Below are positions 24,281 to 32,352 of a stretch of 64,000 bases of DNA, one piece after another. Under the pieces are notes generated by a model. It ran no database searches. It was not told the DNA's origin and worked only from the letters and a program-made list of their open reading frames with translations. The stretch is from Streptomyces sp. CB02366 (GTDB taxonomy: Bacteria > Actinomycetota > Actinomycetes > Streptomycetales > Streptomycetaceae): contig NZ_LIVT01000004.1 in assembly GCF_001905905.1 (NCBI RefSeq), forward strand, positions 467,566-531,565, in the 5' to 3' direction. The first letter of the stretch is position 1. Every line of letters begins with the position of its first letter. A program made the position numbers and the translations under genes.

Positions 24281-25731
24281 CGGGGCGTCGCCCCGGCAGG
24301 TGAGAGACCCCGAGCGCCGATCACGACTTGTTCGCCCTCGGCCAGACGATGGCCGGCGAGCGGACGGACCTCGACATATCCGTCCCCCGTGGTTCCGGTC
24401 GTGACCGTGACCTTCCGGTCGGCGCCGGTCGCGGCCGCCACCGTCACCGACGTCGCTCCGTCCACGCCCGCCGTGACCGCGGATACGGGAACGACCAGTG
24501 CCTTTCCCTTCGTGGAGGCCGCCCGCACGGTCAACCGCACGTCCTGACCGGCGAGCTCCGAGGGCAGTTCCTTCGTGGGCTTGACGACGGTGAGGTAGCC
24601 CCCCGGGTTCGCCCCGGTCTGCGGCCCGTCGGGATTGCCAGGCTGTTCCTGCTGCATGGTGTCGGAGACGGACGCGATGGTGGCCGCGGCGGTGAGGCCG
24701 GTGGCCTCGGAAAGGATCTGCACCTGCAGACCTGGGCTCACCAGTTCCTTCTGATGCTGTTGCAGGTAGCCGTTGACGATCAGCTCCCCCGCGGAGACGG
24801 TGAGGACCTTGCCGGTGACCACAGCGCCGACCTTGGCACTGACACCGTCCACCCGTGCGGGGAAGCCTGCGAGGAAGACGACCTCGGATGCCGGGAGGAT
24901 CGGACCGTTTCCGGCCTGCGCGTCGGCCAGCCTCTCGCGCGCTCGGCGAAGGTCTTCCTGGGCTCGCTGGACCACCCGGGTCGGCGGAGTGACCGGATTC
25001 CCGGAGTCTTCCGGGGCCTCGGTCCCGCCGGAGGGCTGGGGGCGAAGAGGCCGCTCCGTCTCAGAGGCGGAGGAGGCGCTCAGATCCTGCGCGTCCTCCA
25101 GCGCCCGCTCCGCCTGGGTCACCGCTTCATTCGCCGCACCGACTTCCGCGTCCCCGTCGGGTTCGGCGGGCAGGGGGTCGTAACCGAGGCTTGCGTAGAA
25201 GGCGGAGAGAGCGGTCTTCGTGCCGACGCCGAAATGCCCTTCTCGGTCCTTGCCCGTGCCATGGCCCATGCGTCCGAGAGCAGCCTGCAGTTGCGCGACA
25301 TCGTCGCCGTCCATCCCCGGCTTGAGGTCCCGGTACACCGGCAGTCGTCCCGGCAGCGCGAAGACCGGACGGCCTGAGACCTCCAACAGGACCTGACCGG
25401 ACTCGAATCGCTCACCGGCCTTGACGCGGAGCTTCGTGACCACGGGGGCGGACGCCTCCGCGGATGATCCCGTGGGCGCGACGTCCACCGACTGTTCGGC
25501 CGTCACCGCCCCGCGGACGATCACGGAGTCCGTGAGAACCCTGTACTCGACAGGCGCGGTGATCACACTGGCGGGCGGCGCGGCCGAGTCGACCGCGGCC
25601 TGGGCCGGCGACTGGACGACCTGAGTGGCCGCCAAGCCCGCCGCCGAGACCAGCACTGCCCCGACGGCGACCCCTACGACCCATCGGCGCCGCGAGCCGG
25701 TGACCGGCTCGGGCGATTCGTTCTCCGGCAC
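24277..25731 (-). CDS. MacA/HlyD-like adaptor with peptidoglycan-binding domain
   Basis: A 484-residue envelope protein. An N-terminal membrane anchor (residues about 15-38, VVGVAVGAVLVSAAGLAATQ) is followed by a biotinyl-lipoyl-like half motif, then an inserted peptidoglycan-binding type 1 domain (PGMDGDDVAQLQAALGRMG near residues 135-153), a helical hairpin (ERALEDAQDLS, RRARERLADAQ) and C-terminal beta domains. Gram-positive MacA-like proteins of this form link an ABC permease to the cell wall. It is first of the three tightly overlapping transport genes and is 108 bp downstream of the second lipoprotein gene. Confidence 0.88.
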   Translation of the reverse strand: MPENESPEPVTGSRRRWVVGVAVGAVLVSAAGLAATQVVQSPAQAAVDSAAPPASVITAPVEYRVLTDSVIVRGAVTAEQSVDVAPTGSSAEASAPVVTKLRVKAGERFESGQVLLEVSGRPVFALPGRLPVYRDLKPGMDGDDVAQLQAALGRMGHGTGKDREGHFGVGTKTALSAFYASLGYDPLPAEPDGDAEVGAANEAVTQAERALEDAQDLSASSASETERPLRPQPSGGTEAPEDSGNPVTPPTRVVQRAQEDLRRARERLADAQAGNGPILPASEVVFLAGFPARVDGVSAKVGAVVTGKVLTVSAGELIVNGYLQQHQKELVSPGLQVQILSEATGLTAAATIASVSDTMQQEQPGNPDGPQTGANPGGYLTVVKPTKELPSELAGQDVRLTVRAASTKGKALVVPVSAVTAGVDGATSVTVAAATGADRKVTVTTGTTGDGYVEVRPLAGHRLAEGEQVVIGARGLSPAGATPR

Positions 25732-25839
25732 GTGACTCCCTCCCCTTGTGTTTCCTCGTACTGCGGCTTCACTACCGCGTGGGACCCGGCGTACCGCGAC
25801 GAAGCCCCGGCCGCGCTCGATCGCCGCACGATGGCACCC

Positions 25840-26397
25840 CTAATTGCCTGCGAGGCCCGCGACAACGCCCTGATGCAGATCGACCGGCGCCTGGGCGATG
25901 ACGGCACTATGACCGAGGCACTGTGCCCGCACGGAGGGATCGGACGGGCCGACCGAACACCGGGCAGCGGAATAGCCGCGCTCGGCGTCGAGGATCTTGT
26001 CCGCCACCAGCCGAAGTGTCGCGTACTTTCCCGCGCCCTCGATCTGTTTGACCGCCGCCCGCGCGACGCCCGCCGTCTCCTCGACCGCTTGCGCGCAGTC
26101 ACTGGTGAAGAGCTTCGGCGAGGCCGACGAGCAGGGGGAGTTCGTTCCTTCACCGAAGGTGTTCCGGAGATGATTGATCTTCGGGTCGAGGTGCTCCTTG
26201 AGATCCTGCGCGTCGGCGACAGCGCGAGGCGCCACATCTTTCGGCCCGGGATCTTCCGGCTCGGGCTCGGATGCTCCTGGCTTCGCCGAAGCGTGGGTCG
26301 AGGGCATGCCGTCGGGGGACGCTTCGCCGGAGGTGGTCGAACATGCGGCGAGCGGCCAGACGAGCAGCATCAGGATGGAAGCGGTTGTTTTCCTCAT
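25840..26397 (-). CDS. Small lipoprotein of the exporter block
   Basis: A 185-residue lipoprotein: signal helix SILMLLVWPLAAC with lipobox LAAC at residues about 16-19, a Ser/Pro/Glu-rich tether, then a helical domain with four further Cys residues (NSPCSS, SDCAQAV, ARCSVG, AQCLGH) that may form two disulfides outside the cell. ATG at 26397 overlaps the stop of the preceding lipoprotein gene (ATGA). I do not recognise the family; its place between lipoprotein and adaptor genes suggests it works with the exporter. Confidence 0.8.
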   Translation of the reverse strand: MRKTTASILMLLVWPLAACSTTSGEASPDGMPSTHASAKPGASEPEPEDPGPKDVAPRAVADAQDLKEHLDPKINHLRNTFGEGTNSPCSSASPKLFTSDCAQAVEETAGVARAAVKQIEGAGKYATLRLVADKILDAERGYSAARCSVGPSDPSVRAQCLGHSAVIAQAPVDLHQGVVAGLAGN

Positions 26398-27350
26398 GAG
26401 TTCTTCCCGGACAGCACGTCGGACGCGTTCTTCAGAGAACGGTCCGTCTCGGTCCGCCCCTCGGTGAGGATCTCTTCCTTCTTCCCGATCATGGTCTCCT
26501 GAATCACTGCCTCGACGGCACTCCAAATACCGATCAGATTTGTGTCGTACTTGCACGTGATGTCCGCCGCCGCGACGGTTTTTTCCTCGGGCGTGGGTTC
26601 GTCGCCCCCCATGGTTTCCAGCGGATCGAGCGGGGAGTCGAAGTCGTATCCGGATTTTTTCATGCAAGCCGACCATTTCGCGATGGCCGCTTTGACTTTC
26701 TCGTCGTTCAGCGAAACCTGGAAGCTCGCCATGTTGATGTCATTGGCGGGGCGGTTGGAGAGTCCGTTCCCGATCTTCCGCTTGGATTCCCCGGAACAGC
26801 CGCCCTCCGGTATCTCGACACCGTTGACCTCGGCGCCACGTTCCACCTTGCGGGTGGGATCCGAGTCGCCCAGGAAGACGCGAGTGGCGGCATCGCTCAT
26901 CTGGGCGCTGGGAGGCTGTCCCGTAGCGTCCTCCACCATCGGCGCCCCTGTCCCGTAGCCGTACTGCGACGCGATCGCCCGATCCACGATGCCGTACCGG
27001 CGTGACCTGTTCGCGGCATTGTCCTCGGGGGCGCTCCGCTGCCCGGAGGAGGCGCTCCATGAATAGTCGAAGCCGAATCTCGCCATGCAGTCCTTGGCGA
27101 GGACACGAGAGGCCCTCAGGATCTGATCTTTTTCTCTCTGAGAGACCAGATACCCTTCGATCGGCAGGGCAGGAATGGTGGCCGAGTCAATCTTGGGGGT
27201 CTGCGAAGGCTCCGGATACTTCACATTCAACTGCCCCTCGCCGCCCGCCGCGTCATCCGCCTTCCCACCGGCCTCCGAGCATCCAGCGACCAGGGAAAGC
27301 GCAAGGAGCGATCCGAGAATTCCACATGCGCGGAGTTTGTGCTTCAGCAC
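26394..27350 (-). CDS. Larger lipoprotein of the exporter block
   Basis: A 318-residue lipoprotein with signal helix LGSLLALSLVAGC (lipobox LVAGC). The body has paired Cys-containing motifs LAKDCMARFGFDY and WSACMKKSGYDFD, a repeated Cys-Met...Gly-Tyr/Phe theme, plus GGCSGE and ITCKYD. I recall lipoproteins with this theme encoded beside MacAB-like genes in other actinobacteria, but give no function. A 63-bp gap separates it from the upstream I36-like gene, and it shares 4 nt with the next gene. Confidence 0.82.
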   Translation of the reverse strand: MLKHKLRACGILGSLLALSLVAGCSEAGGKADDAAGGEGQLNVKYPEPSQTPKIDSATIPALPIEGYLVSQREKDQILRASRVLAKDCMARFGFDYSWSASSGQRSAPEDNAANRSRRYGIVDRAIASQYGYGTGAPMVEDATGQPPSAQMSDAATRVFLGDSDPTRKVERGAEVNGVEIPEGGCSGESKRKIGNGLSNRPANDINMASFQVSLNDEKVKAAIAKWSACMKKSGYDFDSPLDPLETMGGDEPTPEEKTVAAADITCKYDTNLIGIWSAVEAVIQETMIGKKEEILTEGRTETDRSLKNASDVLSGKNS

Positions 27351-27413
27351 GACTACCGTCCGATCCAGGGTCCCCGGGCCGGCCGAAAGCCCGGCCGGCC
27401 CGGCGTTACCTAA

Positions 27414-27890
27414 TTAGCATTCACCGCAGACGCGCGCCTGCGAGGCGTTGTCGTTGTAGGTCGCACTGAGGTTTCCGAAGTAGGTTCCCCAACCGTACGG
27501 GTCCCACTCGTCCGCCGGTCCGGTCCAGCCACTGTTGTAGAAGACACGCGTACTGGTGTCGTTGTAGTTGTAGACGGAGGCGGCGTTGTTCTTCACCTTC
27601 TGGCCGTAGCCGGCGGAACCGGAACCCTCCGAGTAGGTGAAAGGAAGGCAGCCCTGAGAAGAGCAGTGAGGGGAGTAGTCGTAGTTGTGGACCTTCCCGA
27701 AGATCCCCACCTTCGCGCCCTTGAGATTTGAATTGAAGTAGACACAGAGAGGGAAGTTGCCATTTCTACCGCACTTGTACACAGTGCCGTCAGAAGGATG
27801 GTCCCCGTATGCAGCAGAACTGGAAGGGGCGCTCATCATGAGCGCCGCAAGGGCGCCGGCAAGAACGATACTGACCGATCTCATACGCAT
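27414..27890 (-). CDS. Secreted Cys-rich protein resembling peptidase inhibitor family I36
   Basis: A 158-residue exported protein: signal peptide to about residue 28 (IVLAGALAALMMSAPSSSAA), then a mature domain with six Cys. The segments CVYFNSNLKGAKVGIFG, YGQKVKNNAASVYNY, TRVFYNSGWTG and LSATYNDNASQARV match the pattern of Streptomyces I36-type (SMPI/crystallin-fold) small secreted proteins. Protease inhibition is a family property, not shown here. First gene of the block. ATG at 27890 has GGGG six bases ahead; ATG at 27902 is an alternative. Codon use is less GC-biased than the neighbours, hinting at transfer. Confidence 0.72.
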   Translation of the reverse strand: MRMRSVSIVLAGALAALMMSAPSSSAAYGDHPSDGTVYKCGRNGNFPLCVYFNSNLKGAKVGIFGKVHNYDYSPHCSSQGCLPFTYSEGSGSAGYGQKVKNNAASVYNYNDTSTRVFYNSGWTGPADEWDPYGWGTYFGNLSATYNDNASQARVCGEC

Positions 27891-28357
27891 TTCAGACCCC
27901 ATTGATTCACACGGACGTGGATTGACCGAAGCCCAGCTCAAACCCTTTCGACCTGTGGCCGACCGGCTGAGCACACGAACTCCGTTCGCGACGCGATTGA
28001 ATCCGAGGGGATGTGCACAGTTGCGCGCACCATAAAATACTGAATCGCCTGCACAAAAAGTCCAGGTAGGACAGTGCGACCCAAGCCCCCCCGGGCCGAC
28101 CGACATCGTTGATGAACTCTACTCAGGAAAAGTTCAATCAGCTACATAAAAATGCAGAGCCGTGAACGGAAAAGACCCTCACAGCCCACAATCGCCCCGA
28201 TCGTCGGCCATGCGCCCCATACCGTCACGCTTCTTGACGACTCGTCCTGGTGCGGGGGCCTCCCGGCGTCGGCTACGGGTTTCGCCACCCGAACCGCGCC
28301 GGAAGGCCCGCATCCATGCCGAGACCGCTCAAACGCCCGGGGCCCCGTGCAATGGCG
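27891..28357. promoter_or_regulatory. Intergenic region with A+T-rich promoter pocket
   Basis: 467 bp with no convincing gene. It contains A+T-rich patches unusual for this chromosome, notably around 28030-28060 (on the minus strand CAGTATTTTATGG after CTTTTTGTGC) and 28115-28150 (on the plus strand CTACTCAGGAAAAG and CATAAAAATG). It must hold the promoter of the I36-like gene and the terminator of the Tat-exported protein gene. No exact -35/-10 pair could be fixed. Confidence 0.45.
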
Positions 28358-29128
28358 TCAGGACGCGTTCCTCTGACGACGGGCGAGGGCGTCTGCGGCG
28401 GCGCGGCGGCGCTTGTCGTGGATGTCCACGAGGACGCCGGCGCCCGCGCCCGCGGTCATCTCGCGAACCCGGAGACGTTCGGCGACAGCTGCCAGGCGAG
28501 GGTCGTCGGGACCAACGGCGAGATAGAGGAGAGCCTCGTCGACGTTGCGGTCGTCACCACCCCAGCGGACCACCCCGTCGAGCTCGGCGAGGACATCGCG
28601 GAGAACCGCGAGTTCGAGGGGGAAGTATCCGCCCTTGGTGCCGGGAGGGTAGTGGCCGGGGCGGATACGGACGGCGGTACCGGAGGCCAGGTTGCGGGCC
28701 GGGCCACGAAGCCCCTTCTGCGGCGTCCAGCCGACGACCTCACCCGGACGGAGCGCGGCGATCTCGTAGTGGAAGCGTCGGACGAGGTGGACGAGGACGA
28801 CCTCGGGAGCGCCGAGCCGGATCTGGAGGTCCGTCACCGGGGTGCCCGGAACGGGCCGGGTCGCGATGGAGCCGCCTTGGTCGGCGGCCGTCTCCATGTC
28901 CCACCCGTTGGTCGAACGAGCACCGGCGAGGAGTCGCTGGTTACGGGCCTCGGCCCGTGCGACGCCCTCGCGAACGGCCTTGGGGAAGGCGTAATCCCGC
29001 GGTTCGGCAGCGTACGCCGGGGAAGCCAGGGCCTGCGAGTGCGGGAGCACTGCTGCGGCGGCGCCGACGGCGGCGGCGCGCAGCAGGAATCCTCTGCGGG
29101 ACAGCGGGGTGGAGGGGATGACGCTCAC
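28358..29128 (-). CDS. Tat-exported protein of unknown function
   Basis: A 256-residue protein with a twin-arginine signal (SRRGFLLRAAAVGAAAAVLP at residues 10-29, cleavage likely near SPAYA). The mature part has no recognised catalytic signature. Notable segments are TNGWDMETAADQGGS, FHYEIAALRPGEVVGW and PGTKGGYFPLELAVLRDVL. The ATG overlaps the stop of the membrane-protein gene upstream (ATGA), so it is the last gene of the three-gene DUF1906 operon. A cell-wall hydrolase accessory role is a guess from context only. Confidence 0.75.
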   Translation of the reverse strand: MSVIPSTPLSRRGFLLRAAAVGAAAAVLPHSQALASPAYAAEPRDYAFPKAVREGVARAEARNQRLLAGARSTNGWDMETAADQGGSIATRPVPGTPVTDLQIRLGAPEVVLVHLVRRFHYEIAALRPGEVVGWTPQKGLRGPARNLASGTAVRIRPGHYPPGTKGGYFPLELAVLRDVLAELDGVVRWGGDDRNVDEALLYLAVGPDDPRLAAVAERLRVREMTAGAGAGVLVDIHDKRRRAAADALARRQRNAS

Positions 29129-29592
29129 GTGTTCCTCTTCTCAGGGTGCTCAGGTCTGGTGGTGCGGCGGTTTTCGGTGAGGGCGATCAGGACGAACGTC
29201 ACCGCGATCACCGCGCAGCCCGTCATCACGGGCGCAAGAAAGTCCGGGACAGCTGCCGTGTAGGAACCACCCGACGGAATCCGGCAGTTGAGGGCAGGCG
29301 GCAGGTAGGACACTTCGTAACCGCTCACCTGCCCGTACAGCGAGGGGTTCGCGTCCTGGCAGGCCTGGGCGGTACCGCTCTCGTCGAGGAAGAGCGATCC
29401 CAGGCCCCAGGCGTAGCAGAGTGCGGCCAGGGCACCGGTGAGTGCGGCGCCGGCGAGAGCCACGGCCTTCCGGCCGCCCCTGCCGATCGTCTGGAAGCCG
29501 TATCCGATGAGTCCGACGGCGGTCACACCGGCGATGACGATGCCGAGCAGCAGGGGCAGAGCCGCAGGATACGAGGAGGTCATGGCGACCAT
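29125..29592 (-). CDS. Small membrane protein with extracytoplasmic loop
   Basis: A 155-residue protein. Helices are at residues about 12-30 (LLLGIVIAGVTAVGLIGYGF), 40-62 (AGAALTGALAALCYAWGLG) and 120-142 (PVMTGCAVIAVTFVLIALT). A loop of about 55 residues between helices 2 and 3 carries two Cys (QACQDAN, LNCRIPS), probably disulfide-bonded outside the cell. The start is ATG 29592 or 29583, touching the stop of the DUF1906 gene; the end overlaps the Tat-protein gene. Function unknown, and the gene-chain context suggests it serves the exported partners. Confidence 0.75.
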   Translation of the reverse strand: MVAMTSSYPAALPLLLGIVIAGVTAVGLIGYGFQTIGRGGRKAVALAGAALTGALAALCYAWGLGSLFLDESGTAQACQDANPSLYGQVSGYEVSYLPPALNCRIPSGGSYTAAVPDFLAPVMTGCAVIAVTFVLIALTENRRTTRPEHPEKRNT

Positions 29593-29593
29593 C

Positions 29594-31831
29594 TCACGCG
29601 CCGGCGAGCTGCCGGACAAGGTTGTTGTACTTCTCAAATATGTGGTACAGAGCCATCCGCTTGGCTGCGTCGGCCTCGGCCTGGGTGCCCCAGCCCTGGT
29701 AGCGGCGGATGATCTCGAAGATCTCGCCCTCGGTGTAGTCCAGACTCATGGTCCGCAGGGTGGTCTCGCCGCTCGGCGGGTTCTTGCCTCCCGGCTTGCC
29801 CGCGACGCCCCACAGGTGGACCAGCGGCACGGACCTCATGGTGAAGGCGTTGTCCTTGTTGACCTTCTGCCACATGGCCCAGATGTCGGCGTCCTTGGTC
29901 GGGTCGGTACGGGTGCCGGTGACGAAGCCCTTGTCGATGCAGTGGTTCCAGGCGCGGATGCCGACTTCGCCGCTGATCTGTCCGATCCCGGTCGAAGAGT
30001 CCTTGACGATGCCGATGCCGTTGAGGTGGTACGAGGCGACCTGGTGGTCCACGCCCTGGTCGATCAGGTCGTAATGGCGCATCTCCCAGTACGCGGAGGT
30101 CTGGATCAGCGCCTTGCGCATGTTGTACGTACGGGACAGCTGGGTGGTCTGCGCGTCGTGCGACATGATCGTCTCGAAGCACTGGGTGTGGGTGAAGAGG
30201 CGGGCGTCGGGGCCGGTCCCGCCGTCGTCCTCGAAGCCGATGCTGCGCATGTAGCGGCTGAGGTCATCGTGGAGCGCGTTGAGGAAGGTCCCGTCGAAGG
30301 CGACGTCGGGGCGTGGCGGCCGCGGCGCGTTGAAGGAACCCTGGCCGGTGTCGCGGCCGGAAGCGATGTTGACGTCGATCTCGATGGCCCCGGCGCCCGA
30401 TCCGACCGTGCGGGTGACGATCTGGTCGTACGCCCAGTCCGCCGGCAGGGGGTAGCCGAAGTTCCCGGAAAAGCCGGAGGACATGTCGGAGACGAACGAG
30501 GCGGTGGAGTGCCCGGCCTGGCCGACCCGGGTACAGACGTTGCGCGGTCCGTACACCCCGACCTCGAAGCGCCCGCCGTCCGCGGCCAACGCGTCCACGA
30601 TGCCCTTGAAGTGCGGCAGGATGCTCGACGTCACCTCGTGGTCGAGCGCGTCGAAGTCGACGGCGAAGAAGATCCGGGCGCCGGGCTTGAAACCATGGTC
30701 CAGGGCCGCGTTGGCGGCAGCCTGTCCGGCCGCCCGTCCGGCCGCGTAGTTGAATCCCGCGGCGTCGCGGCCGTACGTCTGGTAGATCGGGAAACAGCGC
30801 AGGCCGTTCGCGGCGATGGTGGCCAACTCGCCCGGCTGGATGGCCTTCTCGGGGAGTGAGGTGGCGCTGGGGTTGGTGAGGTATCGGCCTATGTACTTCA
30901 CACCGGCAGCCTTGAGCGTGGCTGCCCGAGCGTCGGTGATCTTGGTGACACCGTCGCAGGCTTCGCCGTTGCGGCTCTGGTCGCCGTAGGAGACGAGGAG
31001 GGAGGCCCAGGTGGGAAAGTCGCCCTTGCCCGTGACCGAGAGCTTCGCGAAGGACTGGAAGCTCTGTACGGCGGTGGAAACCGCGCTGGTGAAGTTACCG
31101 AAGGCGACTGAACGCTGATTGAGGATCATCGCACCGGTGAAGAGCCGCGCCCAGTTGCCGGAGCTACCGACCGACAACGTGTTCGACTTGAGACCGGCTT
31201 GGGTGCCGGGACCGAAGGCACCGTTGGCGACCCCGTCCGCCATCCCGATCTCGTACTGGACGGCGAAGAGCATCGACTTGGCGACGTCCCGCGAGTGGTG
31301 CCCATCGCAGGGGATGACGTAGAAGTCCTTGCGCAGCACATACTGGCCGTTGAGCCACTGCTGGACGGAACGAACAGCACTGGAGCCGCCGCTGATCGTC
31401 ACATAGGCATCCATGTTGAACAGGCCCTTGATGACCTTCGGCCACAGCGCACTGCCCGGATACACCGTGCTCAGCCCCATGTTGGCGTTGAGCTCGGTGA
31501 CGGACTGCTGAACGCGCGCACTGTACGTGCCGTCGATGCCGCCGCCGTCGTAACCCTTGCAGTACAGGGCGGACTGGAGAATCCGGCAGAAGTCCGCGGA
31601 CGGCACGTTGGAGGCGTCGATCTTGCCGTACTTCTCGGCGATGGCCGCCAGGGTGGCGGGGCCGAAACTGTTCGACAGACTGGTAATACCCAACTCGTAC
31701 TGGAGCGCGCGAGTCAGGGCGTACATGGTGTTCCAGCCGGTCTGCCCGTTTTCCTCGACGGTCATCCCGATTCGAGCGCCGTATGTACGGTTGATGAATA
31801 CCTGGGCTTGACGCACCATTTCGTCGGCCAT
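29594..31831 (-). CDS. DUF1906 glycoside-hydrolase-like protein with peptidoglycan-binding repeats
   Basis: A 745-residue multidomain protein without an obvious signal peptide. The N-terminal 220 residues contain two or three repeats of peptidoglycan-binding type (LQYELGITSLSNSFGPAT near 43-60 and VQYEIGMADGVANGAFGPGT near 191-210, same spacing). Residues about 290-495 form a TIM-barrel GH25-like DUF1906 domain: YIGRYLTNPS, GLRCFPIYQTYG, ARIFFAVDFDALDHEV, VGVYGPRN, DWAYDQIVTR. The last 250 residues are unassigned (GIGQISGEVGIRAWN). The likely role is cell-wall binding or cleavage, but how it leaves the cell is unclear. First gene of its operon. Confidence 0.85.
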   Translation of the reverse strand: MADEMVRQAQVFINRTYGARIGMTVEENGQTGWNTMYALTRALQYELGITSLSNSFGPATLAAIAEKYGKIDASNVPSADFCRILQSALYCKGYDGGGIDGTYSARVQQSVTELNANMGLSTVYPGSALWPKVIKGLFNMDAYVTISGGSSAVRSVQQWLNGQYVLRKDFYVIPCDGHHSRDVAKSMLFAVQYEIGMADGVANGAFGPGTQAGLKSNTLSVGSSGNWARLFTGAMILNQRSVAFGNFTSAVSTAVQSFQSFAKLSVTGKGDFPTWASLLVSYGDQSRNGEACDGVTKITDARAATLKAAGVKYIGRYLTNPSATSLPEKAIQPGELATIAANGLRCFPIYQTYGRDAAGFNYAAGRAAGQAAANAALDHGFKPGARIFFAVDFDALDHEVTSSILPHFKGIVDALAADGGRFEVGVYGPRNVCTRVGQAGHSTASFVSDMSSGFSGNFGYPLPADWAYDQIVTRTVGSGAGAIEIDVNIASGRDTGQGSFNAPRPPRPDVAFDGTFLNALHDDLSRYMRSIGFEDDGGTGPDARLFTHTQCFETIMSHDAQTTQLSRTYNMRKALIQTSAYWEMRHYDLIDQGVDHQVASYHLNGIGIVKDSSTGIGQISGEVGIRAWNHCIDKGFVTGTRTDPTKDADIWAMWQKVNKDNAFTMRSVPLVHLWGVAGKPGGKNPPSGETTLRTMSLDYTEGEIFEIIRRYQGWGTQAEADAAKRMALYHIFEKYNNLVRQLAGA

Positions 31832-32352
31832 GGAGTGCCCTCTCGACAGGGGATACAGAGCCGCACCCGGAACAGGGCGGCACTTCTTGGGTAGAGCGGC
31901 ACCGGGTGATGGGGCCCCGCCGTTCGGGATCGAACGGACCACTCGCGTTCTGTTCACACAGCTGGACGTCTCCGGCCGTCCGGACGACACCGGAGGCCGA
32001 GGGTCCACACAAAGGATGAAGAAGGGAAACGCAGGGGCAGGATCAACGCCCGCTGGCCTGACCTTTCCATGACACCCGACAAGACGATCTTGCAAAAATC
32101 CCGGCAATCACGTTCGAATCCGGCCCCACGAGCGGCCTTTGTGATGGACTTGTGTCCTGGAAGACACCAAACACGTGCACAACCTTTTATTCGCTTGCAC
32201 GTTGCAATTTCATTGCTGTATGAGGTGCTTGCCGACCGCTGTCCCGGGCCGAGCCGAGCCGAGCTGAGCAGATGCTCCAGGAGCCCATCGGGGCTGTTGG
32301 TAGGGCTGTATTTGCTGGCAGCCATCTGCGTATGGCGCCTGAACCCGTTGGC
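31832..32352. other. Non-coding stretch between DUF1906 gene and rnpB copy 2
   Basis: 521 bp with no credible gene. It must contain the promoter of the DUF1906 operon. Visible features are an A+T-rich pocket at about 32180-32220 with the perfect palindrome TTGCACGTTGCAA (32195-32207), and three copies of a 5-bp GAGCC unit around 32250-32268. It shares no similarity with the DNA downstream of rnpB copy 1, so the repeat ends sharply at the RNA 3' end. Confidence 0.5.

Larger units (their letters stand above)
21242..32352. other. Accessory interval bounded by direct rnpB repeats
   Basis: About 11.1 kb between two same-orientation rnpB genes. It holds a GH16 gene, a six-gene secretion-type block and a three-gene exported-protein block, nearly all for exported products, plus gaps that are richer in A+T than the rest of the window. 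No integrase, transposase or short att-like repeat was found inside. The arrangement suggests either a segmental duplication later filled with cargo, or acquisition of a piece of related chromosome carrying its own rnpB (inference). Confidence 0.55.

Noticed and set aside
27414..27890. Lactococcin 972-type bacteriocin
   Set aside because: The position beside ABC genes suggested it, but the sequence pattern (VKNNAAS, FYNSGW, NDNAS) fits I36-type secreted proteins better, and the ABC proteins are MacAB-like rather than the lactococcin 972 immunity type.
28162..29263. Plus-strand frames opposite the Tat-exported protein gene
   Set aside because: Codon bias and the twin-arginine signal support the minus strand; the plus frames are Arg/Gly-rich shadows.
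21242..32352. Conventional integrative element with att sites
   Set aside because: No integrase, excisionase, replication or transfer gene and no short flanking direct repeat apart from rnpB itself, so I describe it only as an rnpB-bounded interval.
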